Below are positions 1 to 9,355 of a stretch of DNA of 64,000 nucleotides, in pieces. A model generated the notes under the pieces. It was given only the letters and a program-made list of their open reading frames with translations. It ran no database searches and had not been told where the DNA came from. Location of the stretch: contig NZ_CP084752.1 of assembly GCF_020535545.1 (NCBI RefSeq), forward strand, positions 2,631,501-2,695,500, written 5' to 3'. The stretch is from Roseateles sp. XES5. Its GTDB lineage: Bacteria > Pseudomonadota > Alphaproteobacteria > Rhizobiales > Rhizobiaceae. A program made the translations under genes and the position numbers. Numbering within the stretch: the first letter of the stretch is position 1; the number at the start of each line of letters is the position of its first letter.

Positions 1-2
1 TC

Positions 3-431
3 AATGCGCTTCGCCTCGAAAAATCCTACGGGAGCTGGTCGCGGGAATACCGTCCGCTCTACGGGCCGCTCGAGGCCGGGCTGGAGCGCTTCGTCGCGCT
101 CGGCAAGGATGCGGACTTCGTTGGCAAGGCCGCGGCGAAGGCCGAGCGGGAAACCGGAGGAGCGATGCGCCTTCGCATCTTCATCGTCGAGGCGAAGGAT
201 GCCGACGTCATCGGCGACGAGCCGATCTATCTCGACGGCGCGGTGCGCGGCTGGGTGACGTCGGGCGGCTATGCCCATGCGGCGGGCGTTTCCGTGGCCA
301 TCGGCTATGTGCCGAAGGAGATCGCGGATGTTGCAACCGGCTGGTCGATCGAGCTTCTCGGCGAGATATTGACAGCACGCCTGCAGGCCGAACCGCTCTT
401 CGATCCGTCGGGCGCCCGGATGCGTGGCTGA
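3..431 (+). CDS. Dimethylglycine/sarcosine dehydrogenase-type protein, C-terminal part (5' truncated by window)
   Basis: This is an open frame entering from the left edge, with 142 residues visible. The visible part starts RLEKSYGSWSREY and later has GGAMRL and VTSGGYAHAAG. These are typical of the C-terminal aminomethyltransferase (GcvT-like, folate-binding) half of FAD-dependent dimethylglycine or sarcosine dehydrogenases, which demethylate glycine-betaine breakdown products and pass the one-carbon unit to tetrahydrofolate. The FAD domain lies outside the window, so the exact substrate cannot be decided, and a stand-alone GcvT-family protein is not excluded. A strong terminator follows 15 bases after the stop, so this gene ends its transcript. 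Confidence 0.75.
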   Translation, partial: NALRLEKSYGSWSREYRPLYGPLEAGLERFVALGKDADFVGKAAAKAERETGGAMRLRIFIVEAKDADVIGDEPIYLDGAVRGWVTSGGYAHAAGVSVAIGYVPKEIADVATGWSIELLGEILTARLQAEPLFDPSGARMRG

Positions 432-445
432 CGGCAGCGATTCCC

Positions 446-479
446 GAAAAACGGTGCTCGAAAACGGGCGCCGTTTTTC
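446..479 (+). terminator. Rho-independent terminator after the dehydrogenase gene
   Basis: A 12-bp stem (GAAAAACGGTGC with GCGCCGTTTTTC, one G-T pair) with a 10-base loop ends in a T run. The symmetric A/T tracts mean it could work in both directions. No gene is visible in the rest of the gap to 717, which should hold the liv promoter. Confidence 0.8.
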
Positions 480-717
480 GTGCTTTCGTGCAGCATTTTG
501 CACAAAAGTGCTGCTTTTCCCGCCGCTTTTTTGGTTTCCATGGCGTTAATTATGTCATTTAACGCTTCTTGCTAAAGAAATTGTCGATCCGGGCTTTTTG
601 GGCTTCCCTTTTGTATCGAAAGCGGTATGGAATCCCTCCTGTCCAAACAAGCTCGAAAAAGAGCGACAAAAACAAGAGATGCGGCCCTCAGGGAACCGCA
701 TCCGGGGGATTATATAT

Positions 718-1620
718 ATGGAGTATTTCGTCCAGCAGCTCGTCAACGGGCTGACGCTTGGCTCGATTTATGGTCTGATAGCCATTGGCTACACCATGGT
801 TTACGGCATCATCGGCATGATCAATTTCGCCCACGGCGATATCTTCATGCTGGGCGGTTTTGCCGCTCTCATCACCTTCCTCTTGCTCACCAGCGTGTTC
901 GTCGGCCTGCCGGTCGTCATCCTGCTCCTGGTGATGATCGCCGCGGCAATGCTTACGGCGTCGCTGTGGAACTGGACCATCGAGAAGGTCGCCTACCGGC
1001 CGCTGCGCGGATCCTTCCGCCTCGCGCCGCTGATCACCGCAATCGGCATGTCGATCGCGCTGTCGAACTTCATTCAGGTCACGCAGGGTCCGCGCAACAA
1101 GCCGATCCCGCCGCTGGTCTCGTCGGTCTACAACGTCTTCGGCATCGCGATCTCGCTCAAGCAGATCATCATCATGCTGCTGACGGTCATCCTGCTGACG
1201 ACCTTCTGGTACATCGTGAACAAGACTTCGCTGGGTAGGGCGCAGCGTGCGACCGAACAGGACCGCAAGATGGCGGCGCTGCTCGGCATCGACGTCGACC
1301 GCACGATCTCCGTGACCTTCATCATGGGCGCCTCGCTCGCTGCCGTCGCCGGCACCATGTACCTGATGTATTACGGCGTGACCGTCTTCACCGACGGCTT
1401 CATCCCGGGCGTCAAGGCCTTCACGGCTGCGGTTCTGGGCGGCATCGGCTCGCTTCCGGGCGCCGTGCTCGGCGGCCTGCTCATCGGCCTCATCGAGAGC
1501 CTGTGGTCCGCCTACTTCACCATCGACTACAAGGACGTCGCGACGTTCTCCATTCTCGCCATCGTCCTGATCTTCAAGCCGTCCGGCATTCTCGGACGAC
1601 CGGAAGTCGAGAAGGTTTGA
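718..1620 (+). CDS. livH: Branched-chain amino acid ABC transporter permease LivH
   Basis: This 300-residue inner-membrane permease belongs to the high-affinity branched-chain amino acid importer. The start [20 protein letters not shown] is the standard LivH N-terminus, and the family signatures [14 protein letters not shown] and [15 protein letters not shown] are present. The start at 718 is preferred over an upstream in-frame ATG at 598 because a purine-rich GGGGGA lies just before it and the extra 40 residues are not LivH-like. It is the first gene of the livHMGF operon, and livM begins 4 bases after its stop. Confidence 0.95.
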   Translation: MEYFVQQLVNGLTLGSIYGLIAIGYTMVYGIIGMINFAHGDIFMLGGFAALITFLLLTSVFVGLPVVILLLVMIAAAMLTASLWNWTIEKVAYRPLRGSFRLAPLITAIGMSIALSNFIQVTQGPRNKPIPPLVSSVYNVFGIAISLKQIIIMLLTVILLTTFWYIVNKTSLGRAQRATEQDRKMAALLGIDVDRTISVTFIMGASLAAVAGTMYLMYYGVTVFTDGFIPGVKAFTAAVLGGIGSLPGAVLGGLLIGLIESLWSAYFTIDYKDVATFSILAIVLIFKPSGILGRPEVEKV

Positions 1621-1624
1621 TTTC

Positions 1625-3013
1625 ATGTCCAACATTTCCAACTCCCCTGAGAGCGCCGGCGGTAACCTGACGGCGCGGGCTCTGCGCGAGGGCTTTTTCG
1701 CGGGCCTCATCTCGCTCGGCCTCTTCGTCCTCTTCGTCGGTCTCGAGACCACGCAGAACATCCGCAACGAACTGGTGCTGAACCAGCGGTGGGGTCTGCT
1801 CGCGATCTTCGTGATCGTGGCTGCCGTCGGCCGGTTTCTCTCCGTCGCCTATCTCCGCCCCTATATGGCCGCCCGCAAGGCAGCCCTCTCGAACGCGGCA
1901 GCGGAAACGGAAGAGAGCTTCTTCAAGCGCAATTTCAGCAAGATCGCCATTGTCGCGCTGCTGATCTATCCGCCGCTGATGGTCATGCTCTTCGGCGTGC
2001 AGGGCTCGCTGAAATGGGTCGACAATTTCGGCATCCAGATTCTCATCTACGTGATGCTGGCCTGGGGTCTGAACATCGTCGTCGGCCTTGCCGGTCTGCT
2101 CGACCTCGGTTACGTCGCCTTCTACGCGGTCGGCGCCTATTCCTACGCCCTGCTCTCGCAGCAGTTCGGCTTCTCCTTCTGGGTTCTGCTGCCGCTCGCC
2201 GGCATCCTTGCCGCCTTCTGGGGCATGATCCTCGGCTTCCCGGTGCTGCGCCTGAAGGGCGACTATCTCGCCATCGTGACGCTCGCCTTCGGTGAGATCA
2301 TCCGCCTTGTGCTGATCAACTGGACGGAAGTCACCCGCGGCACCTTCGGCGTCTCGGGCATCCCGAAGGCCTCGGTCTTCGGCATCTGGTCCTTTGACGT
2401 CAGCGCGCCGAACAACTTCGCCAAGGTTTTCGGCCTGCCGATGTCGTCGGCCTACTACAAGATCTTCCTCTTCTATCTCATCCTGGCGCTGGCTCTGCTC
2501 ACCGCCTATGTGACGATCCGCCTGCGCCGCATGCCGATCGGCCGCGCCTGGGAAGCGCTGCGTGAAGACGAGATCGCCTGCCGCTCGCTCGGCATCAACA
2601 CGGTGACGACCAAGCTGACGGCCTTTTCCATCGGCGCCATGTTCGGCGGTTTCGCCGGCTCCTTCTTCGCCGTGCGCCAGGGCTTCGTCTCGCCGGAAAG
2701 CTTCGTCTTCCTGGAATCGGCGATCATTCTCGCCATCGTGGTTCTCGGCGGCATGGGCTCGCTCATCGGCATCGCGGTTGCGGCGGCCGTCATGGTCGGC
2801 GGCACGGAACTGCTGCGCGAGATGACCTTCCTGAAGGCGGTCTTCGGGCCGGACTTCACCCCGGAACTCTACCGCATGCTGATCTTCGGCCTCGCCATGG
2901 TCGTCGTCATGGTCTGGAAGCCGCGCGGCTTCGTCGGAAGCCGTGAACCGACCGCCTTCCTTCGGGAACGCAAGGCAGTCTCCGGCAGCTTCACCAAGGA
3001 AGGGCACGGCTGA
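1625..3013 (+). CDS. livM: Branched-chain amino acid ABC transporter permease LivM
   Basis: This is a 462-residue multi-spanning permease and the partner of LivH. About 110 N-terminal residues containing two membrane segments precede the conserved LivM core, as is common for the long rhizobial form. The core has [21 protein letters not shown] and [16 protein letters not shown], the loop that contacts the ATPases. The C-terminus is hydrophilic. Its TGA overlaps the livG ATG (TGATG), which indicates translational coupling. Confidence 0.95.
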   Translation: MSNISNSPESAGGNLTARALREGFFAGLISLGLFVLFVGLETTQNIRNELVLNQRWGLLAIFVIVAAVGRFLSVAYLRPYMAARKAALSNAAAETEESFFKRNFSKIAIVALLIYPPLMVMLFGVQGSLKWVDNFGIQILIYVMLAWGLNIVVGLAGLLDLGYVAFYAVGAYSYALLSQQFGFSFWVLLPLAGILAAFWGMILGFPVLRLKGDYLAIVTLAFGEIIRLVLINWTEVTRGTFGVSGIPKASVFGIWSFDVSAPNNFAKVFGLPMSSAYYKIFLFYLILALALLTAYVTIRLRRMPIGRAWEALREDEIACRSLGINTVTTKLTAFSIGAMFGGFAGSFFAVRQGFVSPESFVFLESAIILAIVVLGGMGSLIGIAVAAAVMVGGTELLREMTFLKAVFGPDFTPELYRMLIFGLAMVVVMVWKPRGFVGSREPTAFLRERKAVSGSFTKEGHG

Positions 3014-3899
3014 TGGCGCCCGAGACGAAGATAGCGACGAATACGATGACGAATGATCCCATCCTGAAAGTCGAGCACCTCTCGATGCGCTTCGGTGGCC
3101 TCATGGCCATCAACGACCTCTCCTTCGAGGCGCAGCGCGGCGAGATCATCGGCCTGATCGGCCCCAACGGCGCCGGCAAGAGCACCACCTTCAACTGCGT
3201 GACCGGCTTCTACAAGCCGACCATGGGCATGATCACGATGCGTCAGAAGGCCGGCAAGGAATTCCTGCTGGAGCGGATGACCGACTTCGAGATCACCCGC
3301 GATGCCAAGGTGGCGCGCACCTTCCAGAACATCCGGCTCTTCTCGGGCCTGACGGTTCTCGAAAACCTGCTCGTCGCCCAGCACAACATGCTGATGAAGG
3401 CGTCCGGCTATACGATCCTCGGCCTGCTCGGCCTCCCGGGCTACAAGAGGGCTGCGGCGGAATCGATCGAGATCGCCAAGTACTGGCTGGAAAAGGCAAG
3501 CCTCATCGAGCGCGCCGACGACCCGGCCGGCGATCTGCCCTACGGCGCCCAGCGCCGTCTGGAAATCGCCCGCGCCATGTGCACGGGGCCGGAATTCCTC
3601 TGCCTCGACGAGCCGGCGGCGGGCCTCAACCCGCGCGAGTCGCTCGCGCTCAACGAACTCCTGCGCTCCATCCGCAAGGACAGCGGCACGTCGATCCTGC
3701 TCATCGAGCACGACATGTCGGTCGTCATGGAAATCTCCGACCACGTGGTCGTGCTCGAATACGGGCAGAAGATTTCCGACGGCACGCCGGACCATGTGAA
3801 GAACGATCCGAAGGTTATCGCGGCCTATCTCGGTGTCGAAGATGATGAGGTCGAAGAGGTGATCGAGCAGATTGAAGAGACGCAGGGAGGTACGCACTG

Positions 3900-3900
<1 letters not shown>
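3013..3900 (+). CDS. livG: Branched-chain amino acid ABC transporter ATP-binding protein LivG
   Basis: This 295-residue ATPase is one of two that drive the Liv importer. It has Walker A GPNGAGKST, a Walker B ending in CLDEPAAGLNP and a LivG-type H-loop IEHDMSVVM. The signature motif is the degenerate LPYGAQRRLEIARAM, typical of LivG. The C-terminus carries an acidic extension (EDDEVEEVIEQIEE). The start overlaps the livM stop; an internal ATG at 3046 would drop 11 residues and also fits the family. Its stop overlaps the livF start. Confidence 0.95.
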
Positions 3901-4625
<725 letters not shown>

Positions 4626-4634
4626 GGCGGTCCC

Positions 4635-4662
4635 GCCCATGGTCTCCCCGGGGATCATGGGC
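4635..4662 (+). other. Intercistronic hairpin after livF
   Basis: An inverted repeat is built on GCCCATG and CATGGGC with an inner CCCC/GGGG stem. There is no T run after it, so it is more likely an RNA-stability or processing hairpin than a full terminator. It separates livHMGF from the small membrane gene and binding protein gene downstream. Confidence 0.5.
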
Positions 4663-4726
4663 AGATGTAGGAGTTTACAGCGGCCTTTGCGCGTTGTGAC
4701 GCGTGGCGCTGTAGAGGAGTAAGATC

Positions 4727-5071
4727 ATGCAGGGAATTCTCTACGAAGAGCCGTCCATCTGGCAGTTCCTCTTCATCACCGTCATCATGGGCGGCTGGAC
4801 CGCTTGGCGCACCGGCAAGAGCGTCGCGGAGAACTGGCAGAACTACGGAACGCTGGTCATCTACGTCCTTTTCCTGGGCGTTGCGATCCGCTTCATCCAT
4901 CACGCGCTGTTCCACGGCACCATGCTGACACCGCAGTACTATGTCGTGGACACGCTCGTGCTTTTGTTGTTTGCTACGCTCGGTTACCGCTACTATCGTA
5001 CGCGGCAAATGAGCAACAACTACTACTGGCTCTATGAAAAGGCTTCGCCCTTTTCCTGGAAGTCCAAATAA
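4727..5071 (+). CDS. Small membrane protein of the DUF6867 type next to liv genes
   Basis: This 114-residue protein has three likely membrane segments (around residues 12-25, 42-58 and 72-92) and a Tyr-rich C-terminal stretch ([19 protein letters not shown]). It resembles the DUF6867 family of small proteins that sit beside branched-chain amino acid transporter genes in Hyphomicrobiales. The function is unknown; position between livF and the binding protein gene suggests a role linked to this importer. An AGGAG lies 7 bases before the ATG. Confidence 0.75.
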   Translation: MQGILYEEPSIWQFLFITVIMGGWTAWRTGKSVAENWQNYGTLVIYVLFLGVAIRFIHHALFHGTMLTPQYYVVDTLVLLLFATLGYRYYRTRQMSNNYYWLYEKASPFSWKSK

Positions 5072-5187
5072 CCAGAGGGAACGCCGCGCGTCGGTTCTCG
5101 GCCGCGGCTCAACGAATACCGGCGCAACGATTGCGGGTGTTGCGGCCGGTTAAAAATCAGCCCGCTTTTAAATTTGGGAGTAATAAT

Positions 5188-6306
5188 ATGAAGAAGTCTC
5201 TCATGTCGGCTGTTGCTTTGGCTGCAATGGTCGCTTTCAGCGGCAGCGCCTGGGCCGACATCCTGATCGGCGTCGGCGGCCCGCTGACCGGTCCGAACGC
5301 CGCATTCGGCGCGCAGCTGCAGAAGGGTGCCGAGCAGGCCGCTGCCGACATCAACGCAGCCGGCGGCATCAACGGCGAGCAGATCAAGATCGTGCTCGGC
5401 GACGACGTGTCCGACCCGAAGCAGGGCGTTTCGGTCGCCAACAAGTTCGTCGCTGACGGCGTGAAGTTCGTTGTCGGCCACTTCAACTCGGGCGTTTCCA
5501 TCCCGGCGTCGGAAATCTACGCTGAAAACGGCATCCTGCAGATCACCCCGGCTTCCACGAACCCGACCTACACCGAGCGCGGTCTGTGGAACACCTTCCG
5601 TACCTGCGGCCGTGACGACCAGCAGGGCGCCGTAGCAGGCTCCTTCATCGCCGCCAACTACAAGGACGCCAAGGTTGCCGTCGTTCACGACAAGACCCCG
5701 TATGGCCAGGGCCTTGCCGACGAAACCAAGAAGGCAATGAACGAAGCCGGCATCACCGAATCGCTCTATGAAGGCGTGAACATCGGCGACAAGGACTTCT
5801 CCGCTCTCATCGCCAAGATGAAGGAAGCCGGCGTTTCCGTCGTCTACTGGGGCGGTCTGCACACCGAGTTCGGCCTGATGGAACGCCAGGCTGCCGACCA
5901 GGGCCTGAAAGCAACCTTCATGTCGGGCGACGGTATCGTCTCGAACGAACTGGCTTCGATCGCCGGCGACGCCGTCGACGGCACGCTGATGACGTTCGCT
6001 CCGGACCCGCGCAAGAACGCCGCTGCCAAGGATCTCGTCGAGAAGTTCCGCGCTGCCGGCTTCGAGCCGGAAGCCTACACGCTCTACTCCTACGCTGCCG
6101 TTCAGGTCATCGCTGAAGGCGCCAAGGCTGCTGGCGGCACCGACGCACAGGCTGTTGCCGAAGCCATCAAGGCGAAGGGCCCGTTCAACACCGCCATCGG
6201 TGAACTCGGCTTCGACGAAAAGGGCGACATCACCCGTCCGGACTACGTCATGTACACCTGGAAGAAGGGTGACGACGGCAAGTACACCTACGTCGAGAAC
6301 CAGTAA
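5188..6306 (+). CDS. livK: Branched-chain amino acid ABC transporter substrate-binding protein (LivK/LivJ type)
   Basis: This 372-residue periplasmic binding protein starts with a clear signal peptide: [18 protein letters not shown], with cleavage expected after AWA. The mature part begins [18 protein letters not shown], the type I leucine-binding fold, and has [17 protein letters not shown] and the serine/threonine ligand contacts around [14 protein letters not shown]. The start at 5188 has GGGAG 9 bases upstream; an in-frame ATG at 5131 would put 19 odd residues before the signal peptide. Alanine codons and composition suggest high expression. A terminator follows. Confidence 0.93.
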   Translation: MKKSLMSAVALAAMVAFSGSAWADILIGVGGPLTGPNAAFGAQLQKGAEQAAADINAAGGINGEQIKIVLGDDVSDPKQGVSVANKFVADGVKFVVGHFNSGVSIPASEIYAENGILQITPASTNPTYTERGLWNTFRTCGRDDQQGAVAGSFIAANYKDAKVAVVHDKTPYGQGLADETKKAMNEAGITESLYEGVNIGDKDFSALIAKMKEAGVSVVYWGGLHTEFGLMERQAADQGLKATFMSGDGIVSNELASIAGDAVDGTLMTFAPDPRKNAAAKDLVEKFRAAGFEPEAYTLYSYAAVQVIAEGAKAAGGTDAQAVAEAIKAKGPFNTAIGELGFDEKGDITRPDYVMYTWKKGDDGKYTYVENQ

Positions 6307-6359
6307 TCGGTCTTACGGAACGGGCGGCGCATGCACGCCGCCCGGCCGCTTTCCTCCGA

Positions 6360-6383
6360 GCCCGGCCTTGTGCCGGGCTTTTT
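6360..6383 (+). terminator. Rho-independent terminator of the liv operon
   Basis: A perfect 7-bp stem (GCCCGGC with GCCGGGC) and 5-base loop are followed directly by TTTTT, 54 bases after the binding protein stop. Confidence 0.9.
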
Positions 6384-6497
6384 CGTGCGCGGCCCGATTT
6401 CACGCTTGCGTGGCGATGCCGCAGTGCGAACAATCGGAACCTTCGGTGCTTTCCTGACAGCCGCACGCTGCAGGTCGGCCAGACAGCGTGAGGACCC

Positions 6498-6932
6498 ATG
6501 ATCTTCGGTATTCGCCTTCTGCTTCCCCTTGCAGCCCTCGTTGCGTCCGTCTCCTTCGCCGGGGCGCAGGATGAAACGGCGCTGGATTGCGGCGCCTCCA
6601 CGGCGCAGCCCGATCTCAACGATTGCGCCTACCGCGCCTATGAAGCGGAAGATGCCGCGCTGAACGCCGCCTACAAGAAGGCGATGGCCAGGGCGAAGGC
6701 GCTGGACACGGAAAACACCGACCCGCCGCTCTATGCCGATCCCATCGGCGCCGTCGATGCGCTGAAGAACGCCCAGCGCGCCTGGATCGGTTATCGCGAC
6801 GGCCATTGCGTGCTGGCGGGGTTTCAGGCGCGGGGCGGGCAGGCCGAACCCATGCTGGTTTCCGGTTGCCTCGCCGATCTCACACGCAAGCGGACGGACG
6901 AGCTGAAGGAATTTCTGGAGACGGACTATTGA
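6498..6932 (+). CDS. Secreted LprI-like protein (DUF1311)
   Basis: This 144-residue protein has a signal peptide ending near SFAGAQD. The mature part has the LprI/DUF1311 pattern: paired cysteines (LDCG, LNDCAYRAYEAEDAALNAAY), then LKNAQRAWIGYRDGHC with Trp, Arg and Cys conserved in the family, and a last cysteine at SGCLADLT. Some family members inhibit lysozyme in the periplasm or at the cell surface, but the role here is inferred only from the family. It ends 10 bases before the next gene, so the two may be co-transcribed. Confidence 0.8.
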   Translation: MIFGIRLLLPLAALVASVSFAGAQDETALDCGASTAQPDLNDCAYRAYEAEDAALNAAYKKAMARAKALDTENTDPPLYADPIGAVDALKNAQRAWIGYRDGHCVLAGFQARGGQAEPMLVSGCLADLTRKRTDELKEFLETDY

Positions 6933-6942
6933 GGAGCCGCCG

Positions 6943-7563
6943 ATGACGCGCCGGATCGCCATCGTCGGAAACGGTCCGATCCGCGACGGGCTTGCCGACG
7001 CGATCGACAGCGCCGACATCGTCGTCCGCTTCAATCTCTGCCGCTCGGCGGGCGCGGGCGGTGTCAGGACGGATATCATCGCTGTCTGCAACACGGGGCG
7101 CCCCGCGCTGGAAATGCTGGCCGGCGGACGCTGGAAGGCGAGCGAGACGGTCCGGCAGGCCAGCGAGATCTGGTGCGTGCGCGCACCGGAAACCTTTGCC
7201 GCATTGCGCGCGCCGCTGTCTCTCAGCCATCCCGATCTTGACGATTTCTGCGACGACTACACGTCCGGTTTTGAAACCTTCGCCCGCGTGACGGGGCGGC
7301 GGCTTTGCATCATACCGGCGGCAACGCACCGGGCGCTCGATGTCTCGCTCGCCGCCTTCGACCCGGTCCCCTATGTGGTGCCGAGTTCCGGGTTGATCAC
7401 CATCGCGCATGTGCTCGATAGCATCGCCATGGAGGGTGACACCGTCGCGATAGCCGGTTTCGGTCACGAGGGATGGGAGTGGCATCCCTTCGCCGCCGAA
7501 CGGCGCTGGGTGGAGGCCGCCATTGCCGCCGGTCGTCTCGAGCGCCTTGACCGGCTGGCCTGA
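6943..7563 (+). CDS. Protein with GT29 (sialyltransferase)-like motifs; often labelled urease operon accessory protein
   Basis: This is a 206-residue cytosolic protein with no signal peptide. Residues 7-31 follow the sialyl motif L pattern (IVGNGPI, then AIDSADIVVRFN). Residues 147-174 follow motif S (PSSGLITI, then AIAGFG). H181 and E186 give the HxxxxE spacing of motif VS. These three motifs in order are the hallmark of glycosyltransferase family 29, although the protein is shorter than classical members. Rhizobial homologues are, to my recollection, annotated as urease operon accessory proteins, but no urease gene is nearby. It might use CMP-sialic or related CMP-sugars; the substrate is unknown. 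Confidence 0.65.
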   Translation: MTRRIAIVGNGPIRDGLADAIDSADIVVRFNLCRSAGAGGVRTDIIAVCNTGRPALEMLAGGRWKASETVRQASEIWCVRAPETFAALRAPLSLSHPDLDDFCDDYTSGFETFARVTGRRLCIIPAATHRALDVSLAAFDPVPYVVPSSGLITIAHVLDSIAMEGDTVAIAGFGHEGWEWHPFAAERRWVEAAIAAGRLERLDRLA

Positions 7564-7680
7564 ACGCCTCCTTTACCTTGCCGGACGGCTCGAAACGGAA
7601 CAGTTAAATATCTACCCAATCAATTAGAAGTCTCTGAAAGAAAATGCGCTAGGGTCTCTCCGCTCATTATGGAGAGATCG

Positions 7681-8511
7681 ATGCGTGGCAGGCTGGCCCT
7701 CTGGTTGAGGGCGCAGATCGAACTTGGCGTTTTTGAAACGAAGGCGGACATTTCGGCCTTCGTGCTGAACACGGTTCTGGTGGCGACCACCCTTGCGACG
7801 TCCACCTATCTCGTGGTTGCCGCCATTCTTGCGCATTTCGGGCTCTTGCCCTATCCGCTGCGCTCCGCCATCGGCTTCGGCGGTTCGACGACTATCGTGA
7901 TCGCCGCCAGCATCACCGCGCTGCTTGCCTGGCTGATCGGTACGGCGATCCATGAACTCTCGCTGTCGCGCGCTGAATTCGAGCGGCGCAGCCGGCTGGA
8001 TGCCCTGTCCGGTCTCTACAATCGCCAGGCCTTTACCGATGCGCTGTCGCAAACGACGGAGAACGGTTTCTTCGTGATATTCGATGTCGACCGCTTCAAG
8101 GACGTCAACGACACCCATGGCCATGCGGTGGGCGACGATGTCATCGTTGCGGTGGCGGAGGAGTTGAAACGGGTTTTCCTGCCCGGCCATCTCGTCGGCC
8201 GCTTCGGCGGCGAGGAGTTCGCCGCCTTCATCCGCAGCGAGGACCGCAGCGACTGCTGGCTTCTCGTGGAGGAGGCGCGCCGGTCGGTGAGCGGGCGGCG
8301 GGTCGCGGCGGGCGAGGGCACGATTGCCGTTACGCTGTCGGCCGGCATTGCCGACCGGAAAGGCGAGCGGCCGTTCGAGGCCGTCTTCGTGGCGGCGGAT
8401 CGGGCGCTTTATCTCGCCAAGTCGCTGGGGCGCGACCGTTCGGTCCATGAGGACGAAGGCGAAGCGCTGCTTGCGCCGCGCCGGCGGGCGGCTGCGGGAC
8501 GGCGCCGTTGA
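7681..8511 (+). CDS. Membrane-bound diguanylate cyclase (GGDEF)
   Basis: This 276-residue enzyme makes c-di-GMP from two GTP. Two membrane segments (about residues 25-50 and 58-85) are followed by a GGDEF domain with LDALSGLYNR, FDVDRFKDVNDTHGHAVGD and the active-site motif GGEEF. The RxxD inhibitory site expected a few residues before GGEEF is absent, so product inhibition at that site is unlikely. The start at 7681 is chosen because GGAGAG sits 4 bases upstream; an ATG at 7669 overlaps that ribosome site. It has no sensor domain beyond the membrane part. Confidence 0.9.
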   Translation: MRGRLALWLRAQIELGVFETKADISAFVLNTVLVATTLATSTYLVVAAILAHFGLLPYPLRSAIGFGGSTTIVIAASITALLAWLIGTAIHELSLSRAEFERRSRLDALSGLYNRQAFTDALSQTTENGFFVIFDVDRFKDVNDTHGHAVGDDVIVAVAEELKRVFLPGHLVGRFGGEEFAAFIRSEDRSDCWLLVEEARRSVSGRRVAAGEGTIAVTLSAGIADRKGERPFEAVFVAADRALYLAKSLGRDRSVHEDEGEALLAPRRRAAAGRRR

Positions 8512-8520
8512 GGCCGATCG

Positions 8521-9204
8521 TCAGATCCGGCGCAGGGCTTCGGGATCGCTTATATGGACGAGGCGGCCGCGCACGCTGACGCCGTGGCCGCGCAGCAGCG
8601 AGAAGGCGCGGGAGAGGGCTTCCGGCGCAAGGCCGAGTTTTCCGGCCAGAAGGCTCTTCTGATAGGGCAGGCGGAAGCTCACCGCCTTGCCATCCACCGC
8701 GCAATGGCCGAGCAGGTAGCGCGCCACGCGCTGCGGCGCAGTGTGCAGGCGGTCGTCGGCGAGGCTTGCAAAGGCTTTGCCCAGCTGGGTGGAAAGGGCG
8801 GTGGCGAGCGCCACCGCGAGATCCGCCCGGCGGTTGGCGATATCGCGCACGCGCTTCAGGTCGAAACGGGCGATCAGGGCCGGTTCGGCGGCCTGGGCCG
8901 TCGCACTGTACCGGCCGCCATCCAGCACCACGCTCGCACCGACGAGGTCGCCGGGGCCGTAGAGTTCCACGTCGGCCTCCCGGCCATCGGGATCGAGCTT
9001 GTAGGCACGGATGTAACCGGACAGGACGCAGTGCAGCACGTCGGCGGGTTCGCCTTCGCGGAACAGCATCTGGCGCGCCGGCAGGTTGCCGATGACGGCG
9101 ACTTCCATCATCGCCGCGACGCTTTCCACGCCAAGGACGGACAATAGGCCGGAATTCAGCAGGGTCTCGCGTTCCCGGGCACCGGGTTTCATCAGCCTGT
9201 TCAT
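8521..9204 (-). CDS. Crp/Fnr-family transcriptional regulator (DNR/NnrR-like)
   Basis: This 227-residue regulator has a cyclic-nucleotide-binding-like beta-barrel (about 25-135) and a Crp-type winged helix (about 150-225; LPYQKSLLAGKLGLAPEALS is the recognition-helix region). It lacks the cysteine cluster of FNR, so it does not hold an Fe-S sensor; the C-terminal part is closest in feel to DNR/NnrR nitric-oxide regulators, though nitrogen-oxide genes are not in this window. The ATG at 9204 is favoured over a GTG at 9213 because GGAG lies 8 bases before it. A perfect FNR-type box lies 78 bases upstream. Confidence 0.85.
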   Translation of the reverse strand: MNRLMKPGARERETLLNSGLLSVLGVESVAAMMEVAVIGNLPARQMLFREGEPADVLHCVLSGYIRAYKLDPDGREADVELYGPGDLVGASVVLDGGRYSATAQAAEPALIARFDLKRVRDIANRRADLAVALATALSTQLGKAFASLADDRLHTAPQRVARYLLGHCAVDGKAVSFRLPYQKSLLAGKLGLAPEALSRAFSLLRGHGVSVRGRLVHISDPEALRRI

Positions 9205-9281
9205 CGATCTCACTCCATGCTCCCGCAGGCGTCGTTCGGTCTTCGATGAAAGGACGATAGTCGAGGTCGGGGAAGTCTTAC

Positions 9282-9295
9282 TTGATTTCGATCAA
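9282..9295. promoter_or_regulatory. FNR/FixK-type box
   Basis: TTGAT-TTCG-ATCAA is an exact match to the TTGAT-N4-ATCAA consensus for FNR, FixK and NnrR proteins. It lies upstream of the Crp/Fnr gene (start 9204) and after the end of the efflux operon, so control or self-control of the regulator is the simplest reading. Confidence 0.85.
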
Positions 9296-9300
9296 TGAAC

Positions 9301-9340
9301 AGGAAAACGGCCGGCCCTGCTTTTGCGGGACCGGCCGTTC
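9301..9340 (-). terminator. Rho-independent terminator of the RND efflux operon
   Basis: Read on the minus strand, a long nearly perfect stem (AACGGCCGGTCCCGC with GCAGGGCCGGCCGTT) and an AAAA loop are followed by TTCCT. It starts 16 bases after the RND pump stop. Confidence 0.75.
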
Positions 9341-9355
9341 GATTGGCGTCGGGGC

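Noticed and set aside
1574..3007. A 477-codon minus-strand frame opposite livM
   Set aside because: It is a shadow of livM with an unnatural Asp/His/Arg-rich composition and no ribosome site.
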